This document shows, piece by piece, positions 12,280 through 27,200 of a stretch of DNA of 64,000 bases. Positions within the stretch are counted from its first letter, which is position 1. Each line of letters starts with the position of its first letter. Location: assembly GCF_009870125.1 (NCBI RefSeq), contig NC_046679.1:4526001-4590000 (forward strand), read 5' to 3'. The notes beneath the pieces were generated by a model. That model saw nothing but the letters and a program-made list of their open reading frames with translations. It was not told the DNA's origin and did no database searches. Origin of the DNA: Drosophila pseudoobscura. Lineage: Eukaryota; Arthropoda; Insecta; Diptera; Drosophilidae. The translations under genes and the position numbers were made by a program.

Positions 12280-15200
12280 CTACTTCAAGCGGTTGATGAC
12301 TAGGTCGGCCACGACCTGTAGGCCCTTCTGGTAGGGCGACTCCGTCAGCTCCTGGGCCAGCCGTATCGCCTCGTTGCAGTGCTTCTTGGCCAGGAAGCGG
12401 GTCTGCTCCAGTCCGTGCGACTTGTGCACCAGCTCAAAGGCCCGCTCCACATCTCCGGGCTCGCTGAAGCGTCGCATCACCATGGGATTCAGCTCGGGGT
12501 ACTGCAAGAGGCGAGAAATGCCAAATATTTCAATTATGCAAGGTCTCAGCGTGGGTTGGGCGGGTGGTTTTTTGCTGTCTGGCTTTTACTATTTGCCAAC
12601 GCACATGCATCCGCGGGCTACTGGCGTTCAAAAGCGCGCTGTTTGAAACGCATCGCACGCGTCCGCTAATCGCGGGCTGCATAGCAAATGGGTATGGCCG
12701 CAGGCGCTAATCGGTCCCATATGCAATCGACTTACAGACGCATCTCCAGCCGGCCACCACCCACCCACCACACATGATATCATCGCTGCGCTGGCATCAC
12801 CCGGTCATGCCCGGGCAGGCACTTTAGATGCATGCGCACACAGAGAGACCTGCTCTGGTGTTTGCATTATTCCACACTGGATCGATCAACTGTTGTCACA
12901 GCAATAAGGAAATATCTTCAAGCATTTTGTTTCTATAAGCTATCTAGGGGTAATTACCGCTGGCCCCCGTACTCACCTTTTCGCATGCAAAGAGAACTGG
13001 AGCCGTGGCCAGGCCCAGTTTGAGGTCTGCCGCCGTTGGCTTTCCCATCTGTTCGGTGGATGAGACAAAGTCCAGCATGTCGTCGACCAGTTGAAAGGCC
13101 AGGCCAATGTTTCGTCCGTACTGGAAGGCCACTTCAGCAACATTATCATCGGCCTGGGCAATGACGGCGGTCTGCAAGAGAGCGCGGGGTTGGGTTAGGT
13201 TCAAAGTCAATTGCAATCGGCGGTGCTGTGCGGTGCAAATGGGAACAATGACAACGGCATGCGTGCACACTAATCACTAAATTATCCGCAGAGACAGAGA
13301 CAGAGACAAACACAGAGGCTGCACTGCATGCCGCTGCTGCACGGTTGCATGCCGATAACGATTACTCACCGCCTTCAGTGCGTTGGCAATCAGCGATGCG
13401 GTCTTCCTGTATGTCTTGGTCAGATAGTGGGCGAAACGCTCGTTCTCCGTTTCCCTTGAGCCCAGCTGCATGAACTCGCCTTGAACCAAATCGGTTAATA
13501 TCTGCAAATAAATGGTGTTTTAAGTATTCCGCACAATGGCTCGTAAATATGTCACAAAAGATATGGTTATCGCTTCACGTTCGATTGTTCTGTAATCCCC
13601 CTGAAGATTCCCACAATAAAATGCAAAATTTGTGGCTATTTTCGGTGTTCCGTGAGGCATGCTGTAGGGGCGCAGCCATTTTGTATGGTACGTAACTTCC
13701 GCTTGAACGGAGCCTCAAATGCAAAGAGCAAATACTATTGTGCCAAATATTTCTGGCAAACACAATTTCATTCAGCTCTCAGATACTACCTACCTGTCCA
13801 CTATTTCTATGCCCAATTTTGTTTGCACACAAATCGATGGCTGGTTGGCACGCCCTTCCATTTCGCTTTCGATAGGCAATTTCATTCATTCGGACCCCAA
13901 AAACTAGCAGACACTTGTCAAAATCTTTGGCAAACACTCGGCCTACAGTGCGTGTGCGTGTGCGTGCGTGTGCGTATGCGTCTGTGTGGGCGCTTCTGAT
14001 CTGTGGCTGTGTGTTTCCAAGGAGCTCAAGGCGAGGCAGCCATAGCTGGCCAATAGTTTCTGGCCAAAATCTGCCTGCTACCTGACTTTCAATGTTAATT
14101 AACACAAACAGCGCACAAGCCAGAGCGACAAGTGCGTGAGCTTCAACAACGCGGCCAACAAAATGCATTTCGAGCCATATACGCGTCAAATTAACACAGA
14201 GCCGCCTTCTTAGCCACCAAATAAAGTCAAAATGCTGCCAAAACCCGGTCGATGCCTTGGGTTTGCCACATTTTTTCACTCAACCGCAAAACGCGAGCGC
14301 AGTTTACGGAGTCTTTCGCCTCAAGGCAGCCGTAAAGAAAAGCTGTTTGCCCCGAAGCAACTCTTCGTGTGGCACGTACTTGGGAATTTTCTTTTTCGAC
14401 AAAGGAAATATTGGCTAAAAGAAAATTCACTTAAAATAAGAAACGAATGGTCCGCTAGATTGGGGGCTTATATTAAACTATTATCCACAGAAACGCTTAA
14501 AATGTAACATATGTGGCCAGATTTCTATGCGAATTGGTCATGAAATTAGCAAAGTAGATACGAATCATTATGCGTGCCTTTAAATGGTCGCATTTTCTTT
14601 GAAGTACATTTTTATCTGACATTGTCTGGCCATTCCGAGGGCGTAACAATCAAACTTAACGGACTGGTTTAACCCAATACCCAGTAAAAGTCATAAATCC
14701 ACTCGATTAAGAGTCACTGAAATTCTAATCATTATTCTTCTTTGTTTTTTAATGCAATCAACGTCTTAGAAGCCGTTGAAATTATTCAGACACGCGCACG
14801 GAATGTTTAATAAGAAAATCTGACAAAAATACATGGGTTTATGCCTTCGATTGTCGTAGCAGATGAAAGAAGAACTTGCCAAAAATCGTTTGTCAATAGA
14901 AAGAAATATAGAAAAAGGTGGAAGAATATCCAACACATAACATTTGGATAGTATATTTGATAGTTAACGAAGAGATTGGATTGGTTTTTATTGCCATATG
15001 CTTAAAATATGGTTAGCAATTGGCGAGAGGTGGAATTTTTAGGGGAACTATGAAAATTAGAAGCATAGCAATTAAGCTGCAATTTAAATATGAACTGGAA
15101 TAAACCTGTATACATATTTATAGAACACGTTCCTGCAAGAAAAGATAAATAGTCTGGAGCCGTCTCTAAGACTAAAGAAAGTTTGGTTGTTGATCCCTTG

Positions 15201-18200
15201 GTGGGATCCACACTGAATGTTTGGTATGCTAATGAGATCTGAGATGTGATACGATAGAGACACGGGTATGATAATTCCTAGATTGGCATATGCATGAGCA
15301 CCTCGAGCACTCACAAAGCGGCCGCCTTGGGCCACACCTCTTGGTTCCAGCCTAAGATGTTACGCATGTTTTTTGGCGAATTGAGAAAACCAGGGGGAGA
15401 GAAAAGATGGAGATGGATATGGAGATCCGAGACAATGTGTAGCCCGAAAACGTAGGCAAGTTTATAGTGTTTGCTCGGGCTATTAACTTGGCTCGGTCGA
15501 TTGTGTAAATATGCGATAGATATACTCGCAGAGATACTCGCAGATACATACGAGCATGTGGAGACACCTCAGCATCCGTGCGAAGCAGATCTAGTTTCAC
15601 TCTCACACACGCGGCCACGGCCGAAAGTGAAATTGGCAGGTGTGACTAATTCGAAATTTATAGAAACTACGTGAGGGCCGGCGAGAGACACGTTGCACAA
15701 TGCCCGTAGCTCAGCATTTGTGCGAAATTTTATATCAGCAAGGACGAGCAAGAACTTGCATTGAACAAAGCGAAACATGGAAAAGTGAATGCCATGCCGT
15801 TGCAAAGTTGCACGAACTCCGGCGAAGGGCAAACCTTGGATGAATGCCGATTCCCAGGGACGCAGGAAGTGGCAGGCCGAATGATTTGTGCTGCCCCATG
15901 TGTGCCCCTCAGGGACCGACTGGTTTCTGTTTAATGTTGTAACCGAACAGCCGCTAAAGCAACTTTCATAATTTTGTATTGTTTTTTTTTTTTTGGTATA
16001 AAACGCGTGTACCAAAAGACAAAAGTACTCTCCTGTTTGCCCAGAAATTGTGTGAAATTTGGCACCCCATTCGATTACGTACTCCCAGAAACGCACACAA
16101 CCCACAGATCTGTAGATCTAACCAAAATTCATTCGAATCCGGGATTTTTTTTTTCTTTTCGGTCAGTTCTTGATGGCATCTTTGCCCACACCAAACGACT
16201 TGGACAAATAGTAGATCGGCACTACTCGTACGGGGGGTATTTGTGTGTTTGCTTCGGCAATTAACTAGAAGCAAAAAATGTGCGAGGTACCTCATATATT
16301 TTGCTTATTTTTGTGGTTGTGGGTGCAAAAATCTTTAGGGTTGAGTACTTAAAGTCCAAAGAGCACAATGAACTTGGATCGATGATGAAATATTGGAAGG
16401 GGAGGTGAGAGTACGGCTTATACTTCCGGGAAGAATATACAGCTACATGAGGAAGCTCTGATTCTTAGCTTTGGAAGTCCATGTCTTACCTAGAGCCTGG
16501 AATATTTGAGAAATCTTAAATATCATGGGGTTGGAGTGCCGGTGCTTTTAAAAGGGTTTCCTGATAATGCATTTTTTAAAGAACTTAAAAACTTAAAGAA
16601 GGCTTAACTCTTCTTCTTTGATATACGACTACCATTCGAGCAATCTGCTTCATTAATCACCACCTTCTCTGACTAAAGATTCTCCGCCTTTGATGATTAA
16701 CAAGTTAATGTTTATCGTTTCATTAAGGTTTAGGCTCTGGCCTTCGGGAATACTAGATTTCATCTGTAAGACTCATCTTTTTTTAGGGAAAATACCTTTC
16801 TCCCGACCAAAAAGGAAATACCTTTGGGTATTCGTCATTGGATTGTCTTCGTAATGCAACATTTTTCTTACCTGACTCAAGACGATCGTCACATCGTCGC
16901 TGCGGAGACGGGCTATCATAATTGAGGCAATCGATAAGATATAATCACCAGCCATTGTGACCTGAAGAAGAAAGACGAGAGACGAGAGAAAAATACATAC
17001 ATACATATAACAAAAGTTCAGGCAACATGGACAAAGGAAAACCGTTAACTGTGGCAAGAGCTAAAACAGCTAACAGTAAAGGCAGCACAATATCATCAAA
17101 AGACGCTATCCACTCCACTGACATGTGACTAAGATGTGAGGCTGAGAGATACAATCAAAGACAAGAAATTAAAGCTGCTTGACGGTTTGTTGAATGATGC
17201 CTCCTGCTCTTCGAAAGTGTGGAATTAATTTATGCATTTCAATTTGTGAAAGACACATGTCGAAAGGGTAAATGCAGGCTGGAATGTGGCCTATGGCGGG
17301 GTATGAGGGCTATGATTAAATTTAATGAAGAGGCATCTGATTTTGAGGCCTTACAAAGTGATGCAAGACGGCAAAGATGTTGACAAAGTCAATAAACACT
17401 TCAAATCGAAATACGCAACAAATTGATGTCAAAGTCAGAGTTGGGAGCTAGCTGCATGATGATTGCCTTTGCGGTTGGCTGCTGTTTGCTGCTTGCTGCT
17501 TGCTGATCGCTGCTTGGTTTTATTTGATTTTGGCAAACATATAGCCCGACATGCGGGGTGTGCAATCGAAGATCTTTACCTTTTTATGATTCCACAGAGC
17601 GTTAACGCTGGGCTTGCCGCGTCGGAAGTCCGACTGATCGATGACATCGTCGTGCACCAGGCTGGCCGAGTGTACCATCTCCGAGAAGAGAGCGACCTGT
17701 CGTTGTTTGTGTACTAATTGGCTGTCAAGGCGATAGGGGGCACAATAGTATTTTGTAAAGAGCACACATTACCATTCAATATGGCTCCGATACGAGTGTA
17801 TCCCATCCACATGTGTACATACGACTACATACGACTATGTCTATGGCGGGGCTTTAATTTGGCCCAAAAAATGCGCACATTTCGCAAAGCCATGCTAATT
17901 ATGTACACTGTGCTACATGGAACACCCAAATCGAAGCACAAACAACACTTACTGTGACTCGTTGTTCAAATGATAGTTTATCGCCTTGGCCATCAGCATG
18001 GTGACCATGGGCCGCAGGGCCTTACCCTGGCCATCGAAGTAGTAGCTGGCGATGGTGTCCAGCTCCGGCTGGGATGTTCCCGATTGCAGCAACTGCCAAA
18101 TATAGCATCAAATATTATTCTTTGTTCTTGGGTCTGTGTTTGTTTGTATTTCGGAAAGAAAAATCCCCTTTGGAATGTTTGGCGGAAAAAACCAACTAAT

Positions 18201-21200
18201 CAATGACGTATTTAACAGATGAGTGAAATATCTGATCCCGTTTCGTCTACATTGATGAATTAGTTGTTATTTATTGATGATATTCATACGTTTGTTTATT
18301 TATCTTTAAGATTGTCAACCCAAAATAGGCAAATATATGTCATGCGGTAATGGGAATATTTTCAAGGAAAATCTACAAGAAACAACAACTAATTTATTCC
18401 TAAGCATTGGAGATTTGAATAGGTTGGTTGTTACATGTTTTTGTTTACTAAATCTGAACTTGAGCTCTGTTTTCATAAGTTTATTGCTTTAATATTCATA
18501 GTATTCTTTGTATTTTCAGGATTTTACATATTAGGCAATATTAAAAAGGTAAATAGTGGTATATTTTCAATATTAATATCAATATTCAATAAAAAAATTG
18601 TATATTTCTTTGTTTCTTTCTCAAAACGACTACTGTTTACACGTACATCAGACGTACATCCCAAAAGAAAGACCATCCAGGGTCAAAAAAACTCTAAACT
18701 ATAATTTTTAACCCTTTACATTTGGTATTTAGCATCGAAATTTGTTTACTATCATCAAATAATATAAATATTTCGGTCAGAAAATATACTAATAAAAAAA
18801 AAATGAATAAAAAAAACAATTTTCTAATCAATTTTCCACTAGATATTAAGTATGGCAAAAATACACTCTTTTTAAGCTGATTCGTTTTGAAAATACATAC
18901 ATTAAGATAACTAAGGTTTTTTTTTAGTGAAAAAATGATTCCCATGTATAGGTCCATTCATCACGGAGACCCCACTTACATCTCTGACATCATCATAGAA
19001 GTACTTGAGTTCGTCGTCCAGTATGATGTACGGATCGATCTGGATCTCTCGGACAGGACCGGCGGGCTGTTGGGTGTGCACCGAGCTATGCTGCCTCAGA
19101 TTCGTCTTCGAGCACTGCGAGTACTTCAGATTTTGGCTGCAGCTGTGGGCGTTTTGCTGTGAAACATAGATACGGAGAGAGAACAGGGATTTTAGAATGG
19201 TTGGCTGCATTAGTTTTTGGATAAATGCTGTAATTAATAACAAAGTGTGAATAATTGAAGGAGCAAACAAGTCAGTTAACAACTTTCAATTGCGGCTAAC
19301 AAGTTTCGCCTTGCCCGACGACCGAAATTAATAACTGGAAAATTGCGGCAGCCAAAAAGCCCGACAGCGGTAGGCAGCAGCCAACAGCAGCCAAAAGCAG
19401 CAGTAAATGGCCAACTAATTGAAGTTTATTGTTGACGCCCTCGCACAGCGACTCTTGACCTTGTCGCCAAAGTCGCTATTGTTAAAGCCAAGTCCTTTTG
19501 TTTGGGGGGCCGCAAAATCAAAGCCAAAACGAAAGCCGCACGCGCTGCTAAACTGCCTGGCAACATGTTGCCACGAAATGCCCCGAAATGCCACGAAATG
19601 TGTCTCTTGATTTGGTTTTTTTTCTTTCCGGAGCAATTTATATGCAATGATGCAATTGCCGTTTGGCTTCTTGTGCATTCAAGCAGTCGCTCTGTCCGTC
19701 TGTCGCTCTGTCTATCAGTCTCTCTGTCTATCTGTCAGTCTGTCAATAAGAGTCGCACTCAAATGCAGGCATGATAACATGTAAATTTTATGTTGCCAAC
19801 TTGTCAGCACAGAGGCGGAACGGAAGGCAAACGTTTCTTACATCTAATATTTGTCTATGGCGCGGGCCCTGGGCGTGAACGGATTACGCGTACTGGTGGT
19901 GTGTTGACCCACTTGACGGTGGGTCCTGCATCACAGCAGTCAATGACCATCATCATCCACGAGTGGCCGTAACCATTCAGCGCCCTTGGCTACATCATCA
20001 TCTTTGATTGGTCTCCGGATCTACCGCACACGTGTGGTCGATGGACCCAAAAACGGGTTCGACGATGATGGTTTCTTTTCATTGATGATCGTTTTTGGGG
20101 GTCTCCGCTGAGACATCGTAAAATACCCAACCAAATTGTTGACCATCCCCCAGCCCATTCAAAAGAGCTTGTAAATGACCCAGTTTCATATTAAATATAT
20201 GTCATAAACATCGGTTGAGGCTTAGCTTTTAGCCGTGTAGAAAGCGAGAGAGGCCCCCCCCCCTACTGAAATGTATTACAAAATCGGAGGGCATCACAAT
20301 TACAACAGCAGCAGTGGCAGTGGCAGTGGCAGCAGTAGCTCCCCTCCAAAAGAAATCCAATTAAATGCGAGTCGTGGAAACTTTCATTTTCAATATGTGC
20401 GCCAAATTAAAATTAGTGGCCAATGGCCAACAGAGTTCCGCCAGTCTCGCACTTGTTAATATTTGCAAAAACAAAGAGAAAAAAACCGAAAAAATTACAC
20501 TACCATTTCTTTGGCGAACGTGCAGAAATGCATATAATTGTGGCCCGCATACGTTGAATGATTTTTAAATGGTTTTTATAGTCGGTCTTCTGCCTCGGCG
20601 TCCTACCACAAAACAGCAGGTGCCACACGAAGCCGAACGGATTTTAAGTGTCTCTAAACCTATGGGCTCTTCAGTCGTGAGTTCAACCTTTATGAATCAA
20701 TTTAGTATTTTAGTTTGCCTTCAATTCTGGAGCAGATCTTCATCAAAAACTTATAAGCTCTTGGATTTTTCTGGTAAATTGTTGCGTGCGAAATACACAA
20801 ACATTAACCATGTAGGAAGTGCTATATGATTCGTTGCAGTTGGCTGGTTTTGGTTTGGGGTTAGTTATATGAACGAAGGAAATATCTAGAAGAGTGCAGG
20901 CAGTGCAGAGAAGGAGGACTGCAGGAAGTATCTCACTTTCTGTAAGAAATGCACAAAGGGATTCCTCTGAAATATTTTGTGAAAGCCTGAAGGCATCCTC
21001 TAGGATTCCTCGTTACAATAAACTTTTGCTATTGCAATTTTGAAGTTTGAAATCCTCCTCTGGCAGGGGTCTCAAAATATCACCGAGTGCCAGTTTAGCC
21101 GTGTATCTAATAGCAGATTTATGTGTGAATAAAAAGATACAGTCAAACGGCAGTTTTAAAAAGTTAATCCCCCCAAAAGAGCCCCAAAAGAGTTCACTCT

Positions 21201-24200
21201 TTTTGGCCAATAAAGATTGACTACAATCGATTGATAAGGTTAAACCGCAAAAGCCGCAACACCGCAAAAGAGTCAGCAGTCAGCAGGCAGCAGGCAGGCC
21301 GCTGCCGATCAGCAGGCCAGCAACTTTCACATTGATTTCAGCAACAACAACAACAACAAAAAAAGAGAAATAATAATAATAACAATCTTTTGGCAACAAA
21401 GAAATAATTTACGTTTATTTGCTGCTGATTTCTGCTGTGCCTCTGCCAATTTTCATTTAAATACTCGACTGTTTTTGGAGCCGTTAATTTAATTGGCGAA
21501 AAAATGGGCGCAGCGATCAAAGAAAATTGCAGCAGCATTCAAAGAAGAGTGTGCGGCTTAAAAGCCATGCAAATAGAGAAGACAAGTGCCAAAAAAAAAA
21601 AAAGAAAAAAAGAAAACAAAAATGTTTTGAATTGTGCGCCTCAAGGCGCTCCCACGATATAATCCGCCATCCATCCCCCCCTCCCAAATGGGATGGATGG
21701 GATGATGGCCTCATCTCAAGCTGCAATTGAAAATGAAGATGAAATGTTGAAAGTATTTAACGATCTACTCAAGTGTCAGGGCAAATCCAAAGAGCGCGCG
21801 CGCTGATTGATGTCACAGATTGATCGACAAAAAAAAAACGGCCAAATTGCAACATTTTGCAACAATTTCCATTATTGATGGCTTTACGACTTACTTATTG
21901 TTATTTCATATTATTGTTATAATTTTGCTCTTGTTTGCTGCATAGTTTTTTGTTGTTGTCTGGTTTTTAGGGCAATTTGTATTCCGCATATGGTATTCCA
22001 TTTTTGTTTTGCTTCAGACAATTGCCTTTGCATGTTGCTATTTTAATGGAGGTCTCACACAACACCTGAGACGTAGACCTCCTACACTGGGGTTTAAGCT
22101 ATTTATAAGCATTAATTTTTAGAATTATTCCAATTATACTGATCATCGGGCATGGCCAGAAAGAACATTTAATTTCAATCAATGTTCCGCCTCCTGCCTT
22201 TCTTCAGAAATGTATATTTAATGCTGCCTTGATCGGCTATGACAGACAGGGCCCATGGCGTAGCGGAAGCAGCGTATTGGCCAAAACCAAAAGCCAGTCA
22301 AGAAAGTGAGTGAACCTCTCTTTTTTCTGCCGAGGGCCGAAGTCGAAGACGAAGTCGAAGTCGACGCTTTGGACTTACTTTCCCTTTTTGTCATCGTCGT
22401 TGTCGTTGTCGCTGCTGCTGTCGCTGTTGCTGCTGTTGCTGTTGCTATTGATGTCGCTGCTGTGGTTGTATCTTTTATTTGTATTTGTGGCTGACATAAC
22501 GATACGTTGGCTGGATGAGTAAATGGCTGGGGGATATGGTAGCGAGGGGTACAGGGGCGTGCAGGGGGGGGGGGGCAATCGCTCGCCATGGCCGATTTTA
22601 TGCGGTATGTAATTTCTCTGTTCGATTTTCGAACTCTTCTGCCGTTGCTGTGCCGAGGGCACCGCCTTCTCCCTTCATTAGCGGCACCGTCCGTTGCTGG
22701 CAAAGTGGTTAACATGCGTGTTAACAGACACCTTGCCACCATGCCACCGCTCACGCAGCTCAAGTGAGTGTGGATGCCAAGTGCTGGGGAGTGTTTGCCC
22801 CCAAACACTGGGTAATCCATGATGTATACGAGTATTCACTAGGAATTCTTCTGAGGCACCAGTACCCCGCACCAACCCAGAGATGTGCGTATCTTCGAGT
22901 GCCTAACGTATTGACAGATCAATGTCTCAATGCGTCACGGTTTCATTGCGTTCAAAATTGAGCTCGTCAGAAACTATGACAATTGCAATTATTGGAGGTA
23001 CGGACTGCACCCTCAATGTAATCGATTGGGCAACTAAATGCTGCGAACTTAAAGAAGTATATAGATAAAAAGACGCTGAAGAAATGGCAAAGGGAAGTAT
23101 GAGGAGAATCCCCAGTATCAATACATAAAAGTGGGTCTTCAATCATTCATCATTCCCAAGAAAAACAAGAAAGGATACGAAACTATTAGAATGTTATATT
23201 TAGAAGAGTGATCTACTCACAATTTTGTCACAATTCCACGAAAGTAGAAATTACCCAAAGAAAGATCTCTATTCTATCAAATCAATTCCCATTCTATCCT
23301 TTCCCTAGCATTCTTAAAACGAACACCTTCGCGGGATACCACTTTATTCAATTAAATTAATTAAATTAACTGTTTTTTTAGCTCTTGCTCCAGTCAAATC
23401 AGCCTTCAAAGTTCCCCACATTCATCTATTTATCTCCTATTAATAATCTTCGACCGGATCTCAACTAGTTTTCCCAAAAAACTACTTTAGCTTGCAGTTA
23501 AGCTGTATTTTTCCGCCTTCATATATCAATGCACAAATCAGCTTAAATTCCACTTTGAATGTTACGCAACGCAATGCGATTTACAATTGAAATTAGTGCG
23601 TGCGACCGGCTAATGCAGCGGCTACATGTGGGCGATTTAAAACGCTCACGCGTCTCTCAACGTCTAAGACCTGCAGGTGTTTTGAGCCGACTCATTGGCG
23701 TGCGTTTTAAAAAGCTTCAACTTCCGAGCCAATGCTTTTTAAAACGCTTCAACTTCAAAGAGCATGCGTTTTAAAACGCCTCAATCCTAAGCGAATGCGT
23801 TTTAAAACGCTTGGACTTCCAAGATAATGCGTTTTTAAACGCGTGGACTCCCAAGAGAATGCGTTTTAAAACGCTTGAACTTCTAAGCTCAGGCAAAAAA
23901 GGCCGAAAATGGTGCGAGAATTATTTTATAGACCAAAATATCCATAAATTAAATACTGGCAGTTCATTGGATACGGTAATTATGGCAATCTGTCAAAGGC
24001 AAAAGAAAAGAAAAAAACATCACCCAAACAAAAATGTTTTTCCAGACAAATTGGAAACCTGTTCGTTGGGGGAAAACCAGAAAAATTCAAGTTTATCCTG
24101 CAATGGCAACAGCAACAAAGTGTAAATCAGGCGGGTCTCCAAAATGAATGTACTCCAAAAAAATTACATAAAATGTGCAGACAGGAAAAAATCACAAAAT

Positions 24201-27200
24201 CGCAAGAGGAAAAACTGATGGAAAAGCACGACGCGTGCCGCAAATTAAAGGCGTGCACTATCCTAATTTTGAATAGAGTATCTTTGGATTGTTGGAGTGG
24301 GGTTGGGGGAATGTGGCAATGGGGGACACAGCAATCAACTGAATTCCAATGTTAATTAAGGTGCAACCTTTTGTCCACAAAATTAAACCGAAACTAATGG
24401 CAATTTGCACTCAGAAACCGAACACACAAAGCAGCCAATCAGTGTGGGAAATTCATTTCCCTAAGATACACAAATTTATGCTAATTATCAATAATTATTG
24501 ATTAAAATTATACAGAGATATCCGAATGGTGAGCGACATTGATGAAATGTGGGGCTGACTGACATCCAGTAGAAAATCCATCTGCAGACCTGCGGATCTG
24601 TGGATCTGTGGGTTTGGTCCGGCGTTATGCAATGCTCTTGCTCCATGCTTTTGTTTCTTCCGTGGCCTAGACGGTGGCGGCGGCGCTTCTTTTTGGCTTT
24701 CAAATCGAAATTCGAAATATTTTTGTTGTTAAGGAAAACAACGCCGAAATCATTAACAGTTAACAGACTTGGCCGAGAGACGCCGCCAATCACACACCGA
24801 GAGAGTGAGGCAGAAGGCAGAGACCACAGAAACCAGTTTAGGACAACACCAAAACGCATGCGTCTCTCATGGAATTGGGTCAGCAAGTACCGGGGCCCAA
24901 GCCGAACCGAACCAAACCAAACCGAACCGACAAAATACCAAAGCCAAGAGGCAAAAGAGCCAACAGTTCCAGCAGCAGCACCAAACGATCAAAAGACAAG
25001 CCATTGCAGGTGTAGGGACAGGTTGAATGAAAGTCAACCCAAGCCAAAAGCCTAAAGCCAAAGCCAAAACCAAAGCCAAAAGCCGCTTAGGCATGCCCAA
25101 AAACCAATTTCGTTTTCGATTCCCTTCAACCACAGCTGAAAATCCAATTAAACCATAATCGTAATCGTAATCGTACACCCAATGCATTTAATGCACAATT
25201 ATACCATTTTCCATTCATTTTGCAAATGCATATGAAATTTATTCAGAACTTTTCATTAGAAAATCGGGGTTCCGTTTCTTTTTCGTTGTTGGTTTTTTTT
25301 GGTCAGGGTTTCGGTTTTGGTTTTGGTTTTGGGGCCGCAAGTGAAAGTGTTTTGTTGTTTGCAGAAATGAAGACAAAGATTTACGATACGGCAGATGTAT
25401 CTTTTAGCATATTCGGCTACTTTTATACGTGAGAGCTTCTGCCACATATTTCTGCTCAAATTAACGGCTTTCGCACAAGTGAAACATTACAAATGATAAA
25501 TTGTGAATGAATGAGGGGAATAGTCTCTGTGGGACTTATAAGCCACAAATGTAGTTGGTTCTGTAGGCTCTTAAATGATCAAACATTTCGGAGATGTTTA
25601 ACAAAATATTGTATGGCTTAAGACTAAAGTCCCCTTTGGCTCTAATACAAATCGTCAAGTCAAACGTTTTCGTGCCCACAACAAGAAATTTCTAAAAAAC
25701 AAAAATATTTCAATGAAAACAGGTCGCGCTTTTGGTTTCACTTTCACAAGACCAAACCCTCAAAAGCATTCAAATTAAATAAAAATAAAAACCACGAGAG
25801 AAGAATCGACGGAAATCAATCAAATCAAAGCGGGATTCCATCTAGAGGGAAGTATCTGGCATCTAATTGAAAAGTCGCTACCTTGAGAGAGTATCAACCC
25901 ATCAAATTCACACGCTGGCGTTAAGTCGGAGTCCGACTGCGAGTCCGAGTCCGAGTCGGAGTCCAAATCCACAGGTTGACTACATCTCACGCATTCGCAA
26001 TGAAAGTGAAAAGTTGATACCGAAGGCGGAAGAAGGGGCATAGCGTTTTGGAAACTAATTCGAGTCAAAAGATATACCAGTCAACGATAACGAATACTAA
26101 AACCTGGCCAATAAGTTGCTTGCCAAATTCGTGTGGGGCATAGATAAAGACGCAAGACAATAGCCAGACAGAGGCAGAGAGTGAGGAGTGTGGAGTGGAG
26201 TGCGGCAGAGAGGAGAGCTCTCTTTGCTTTTGGCCAAATGAAATGAAGAAGAAAGTCAAAGAAACGGTTAAAAGTGAATTTCTTCTATGGCTGTTAGCTG
26301 TTTCTGTTGCTGTTGGCCGTTGCTTCTGCCATTGCAGACTATTATTAGTTGGCGTTTTTTGTTTTTTCGTTTTTTTTTTTTTGGCCAAAAGCGTCTCTTG
26401 GCCAAGCGTCTCTGTTGGCTCTGCTGCTGCTGCTGCGCTGCGACGTGCGCTTTCTATTTGCGTTTTGTTTATTGTTTACCTATGATAGATGAACGTATCA
26501 GTTTCCCGCTGTATCTGTGTGTATCTGTGTCTCTCTCTTTGCGCCTGTGTGTGTGTGGGGCTGTGTGTTGGGCATAAAACCAATTTGGCGTTGAATGAAT
26601 TTTTATTTGAAACACAAAAACCAACGTCAGCTGCATACAAAATTATTATTTACTTTTTCCTCAATTTTTGTCTATCTTTTATATTCGAAAGCACCCCAGA
26701 CAGCACCCTAATGAAACGCACACGTCTTTTATTTAATATACAATAATAAACAATATTATAATTAATTCTTGGCTTTATTCCGGGGCGATCTAGAGACCCG
26801 CTAACCCCCGGAGCAGGGCCGTACTCTGCTGCCGAGTGTCAAAAAAAAAAGATCAACCATTAAAAGAGGGGTTTAATGAGCACTTAACCCTTTAACACAT
26901 TATCACATTTTGAAAACTATCCTGCACACGGCAAATATTTATGCCAGGGCCTTGAAATGTGGCCACAGATATTCCGCACATGGATAACCATTGCATTATG
27001 GCCAATGCCTACAGAAGGCCTACAATACTGCACAGAAAATTAGTTATTGCATTCGCAATGCTAAAGCAATTTAATCAAAGCCTTGTCAGGGAAGGGGGGG
27101 GGGGGGGGCTCCTTCGCTTGAGGAGGGGAGGAGACATACATACATAAATGGCGTGCCATAAAACTATATAAACTCTAAAGAAAAACACTAAAAACCAGTG

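Noticed and set aside
15569-16105. 178-codon minus-strand open frame in qless intron 5
   Set aside because: It has a poly-Lys run from a T tract, no similarity and no splice context, and it lies in an intron of a well-supported gene.
16085-16150. TTCGAATCCGGGA followed by a T run, resembling a tRNA T-arm and Pol III terminator
   Set aside because: No matching acceptor or anticodon stem could be placed upstream, and the B-box-like word alone is not enough.
21668-21702. Short inverted repeat CCATCCATCCC / GGGATGGATGG
   Set aside because: An 11-bp stem of simple-sequence words, within chance for this composition.
22049-22083. GGAGGTCT ... AGACCTCC hairpin in qless intron 1
   Set aside because: The stem is only 8 bp with a poorly paired interior; too weak to call an RNA structure.
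22218-22820. 200-codon minus-strand open frame rich in Thr/Ala
   Set aside because: Most of it is the trinucleotide repeat read in one frame; the other frames give equally long homopolymer-like peptides.
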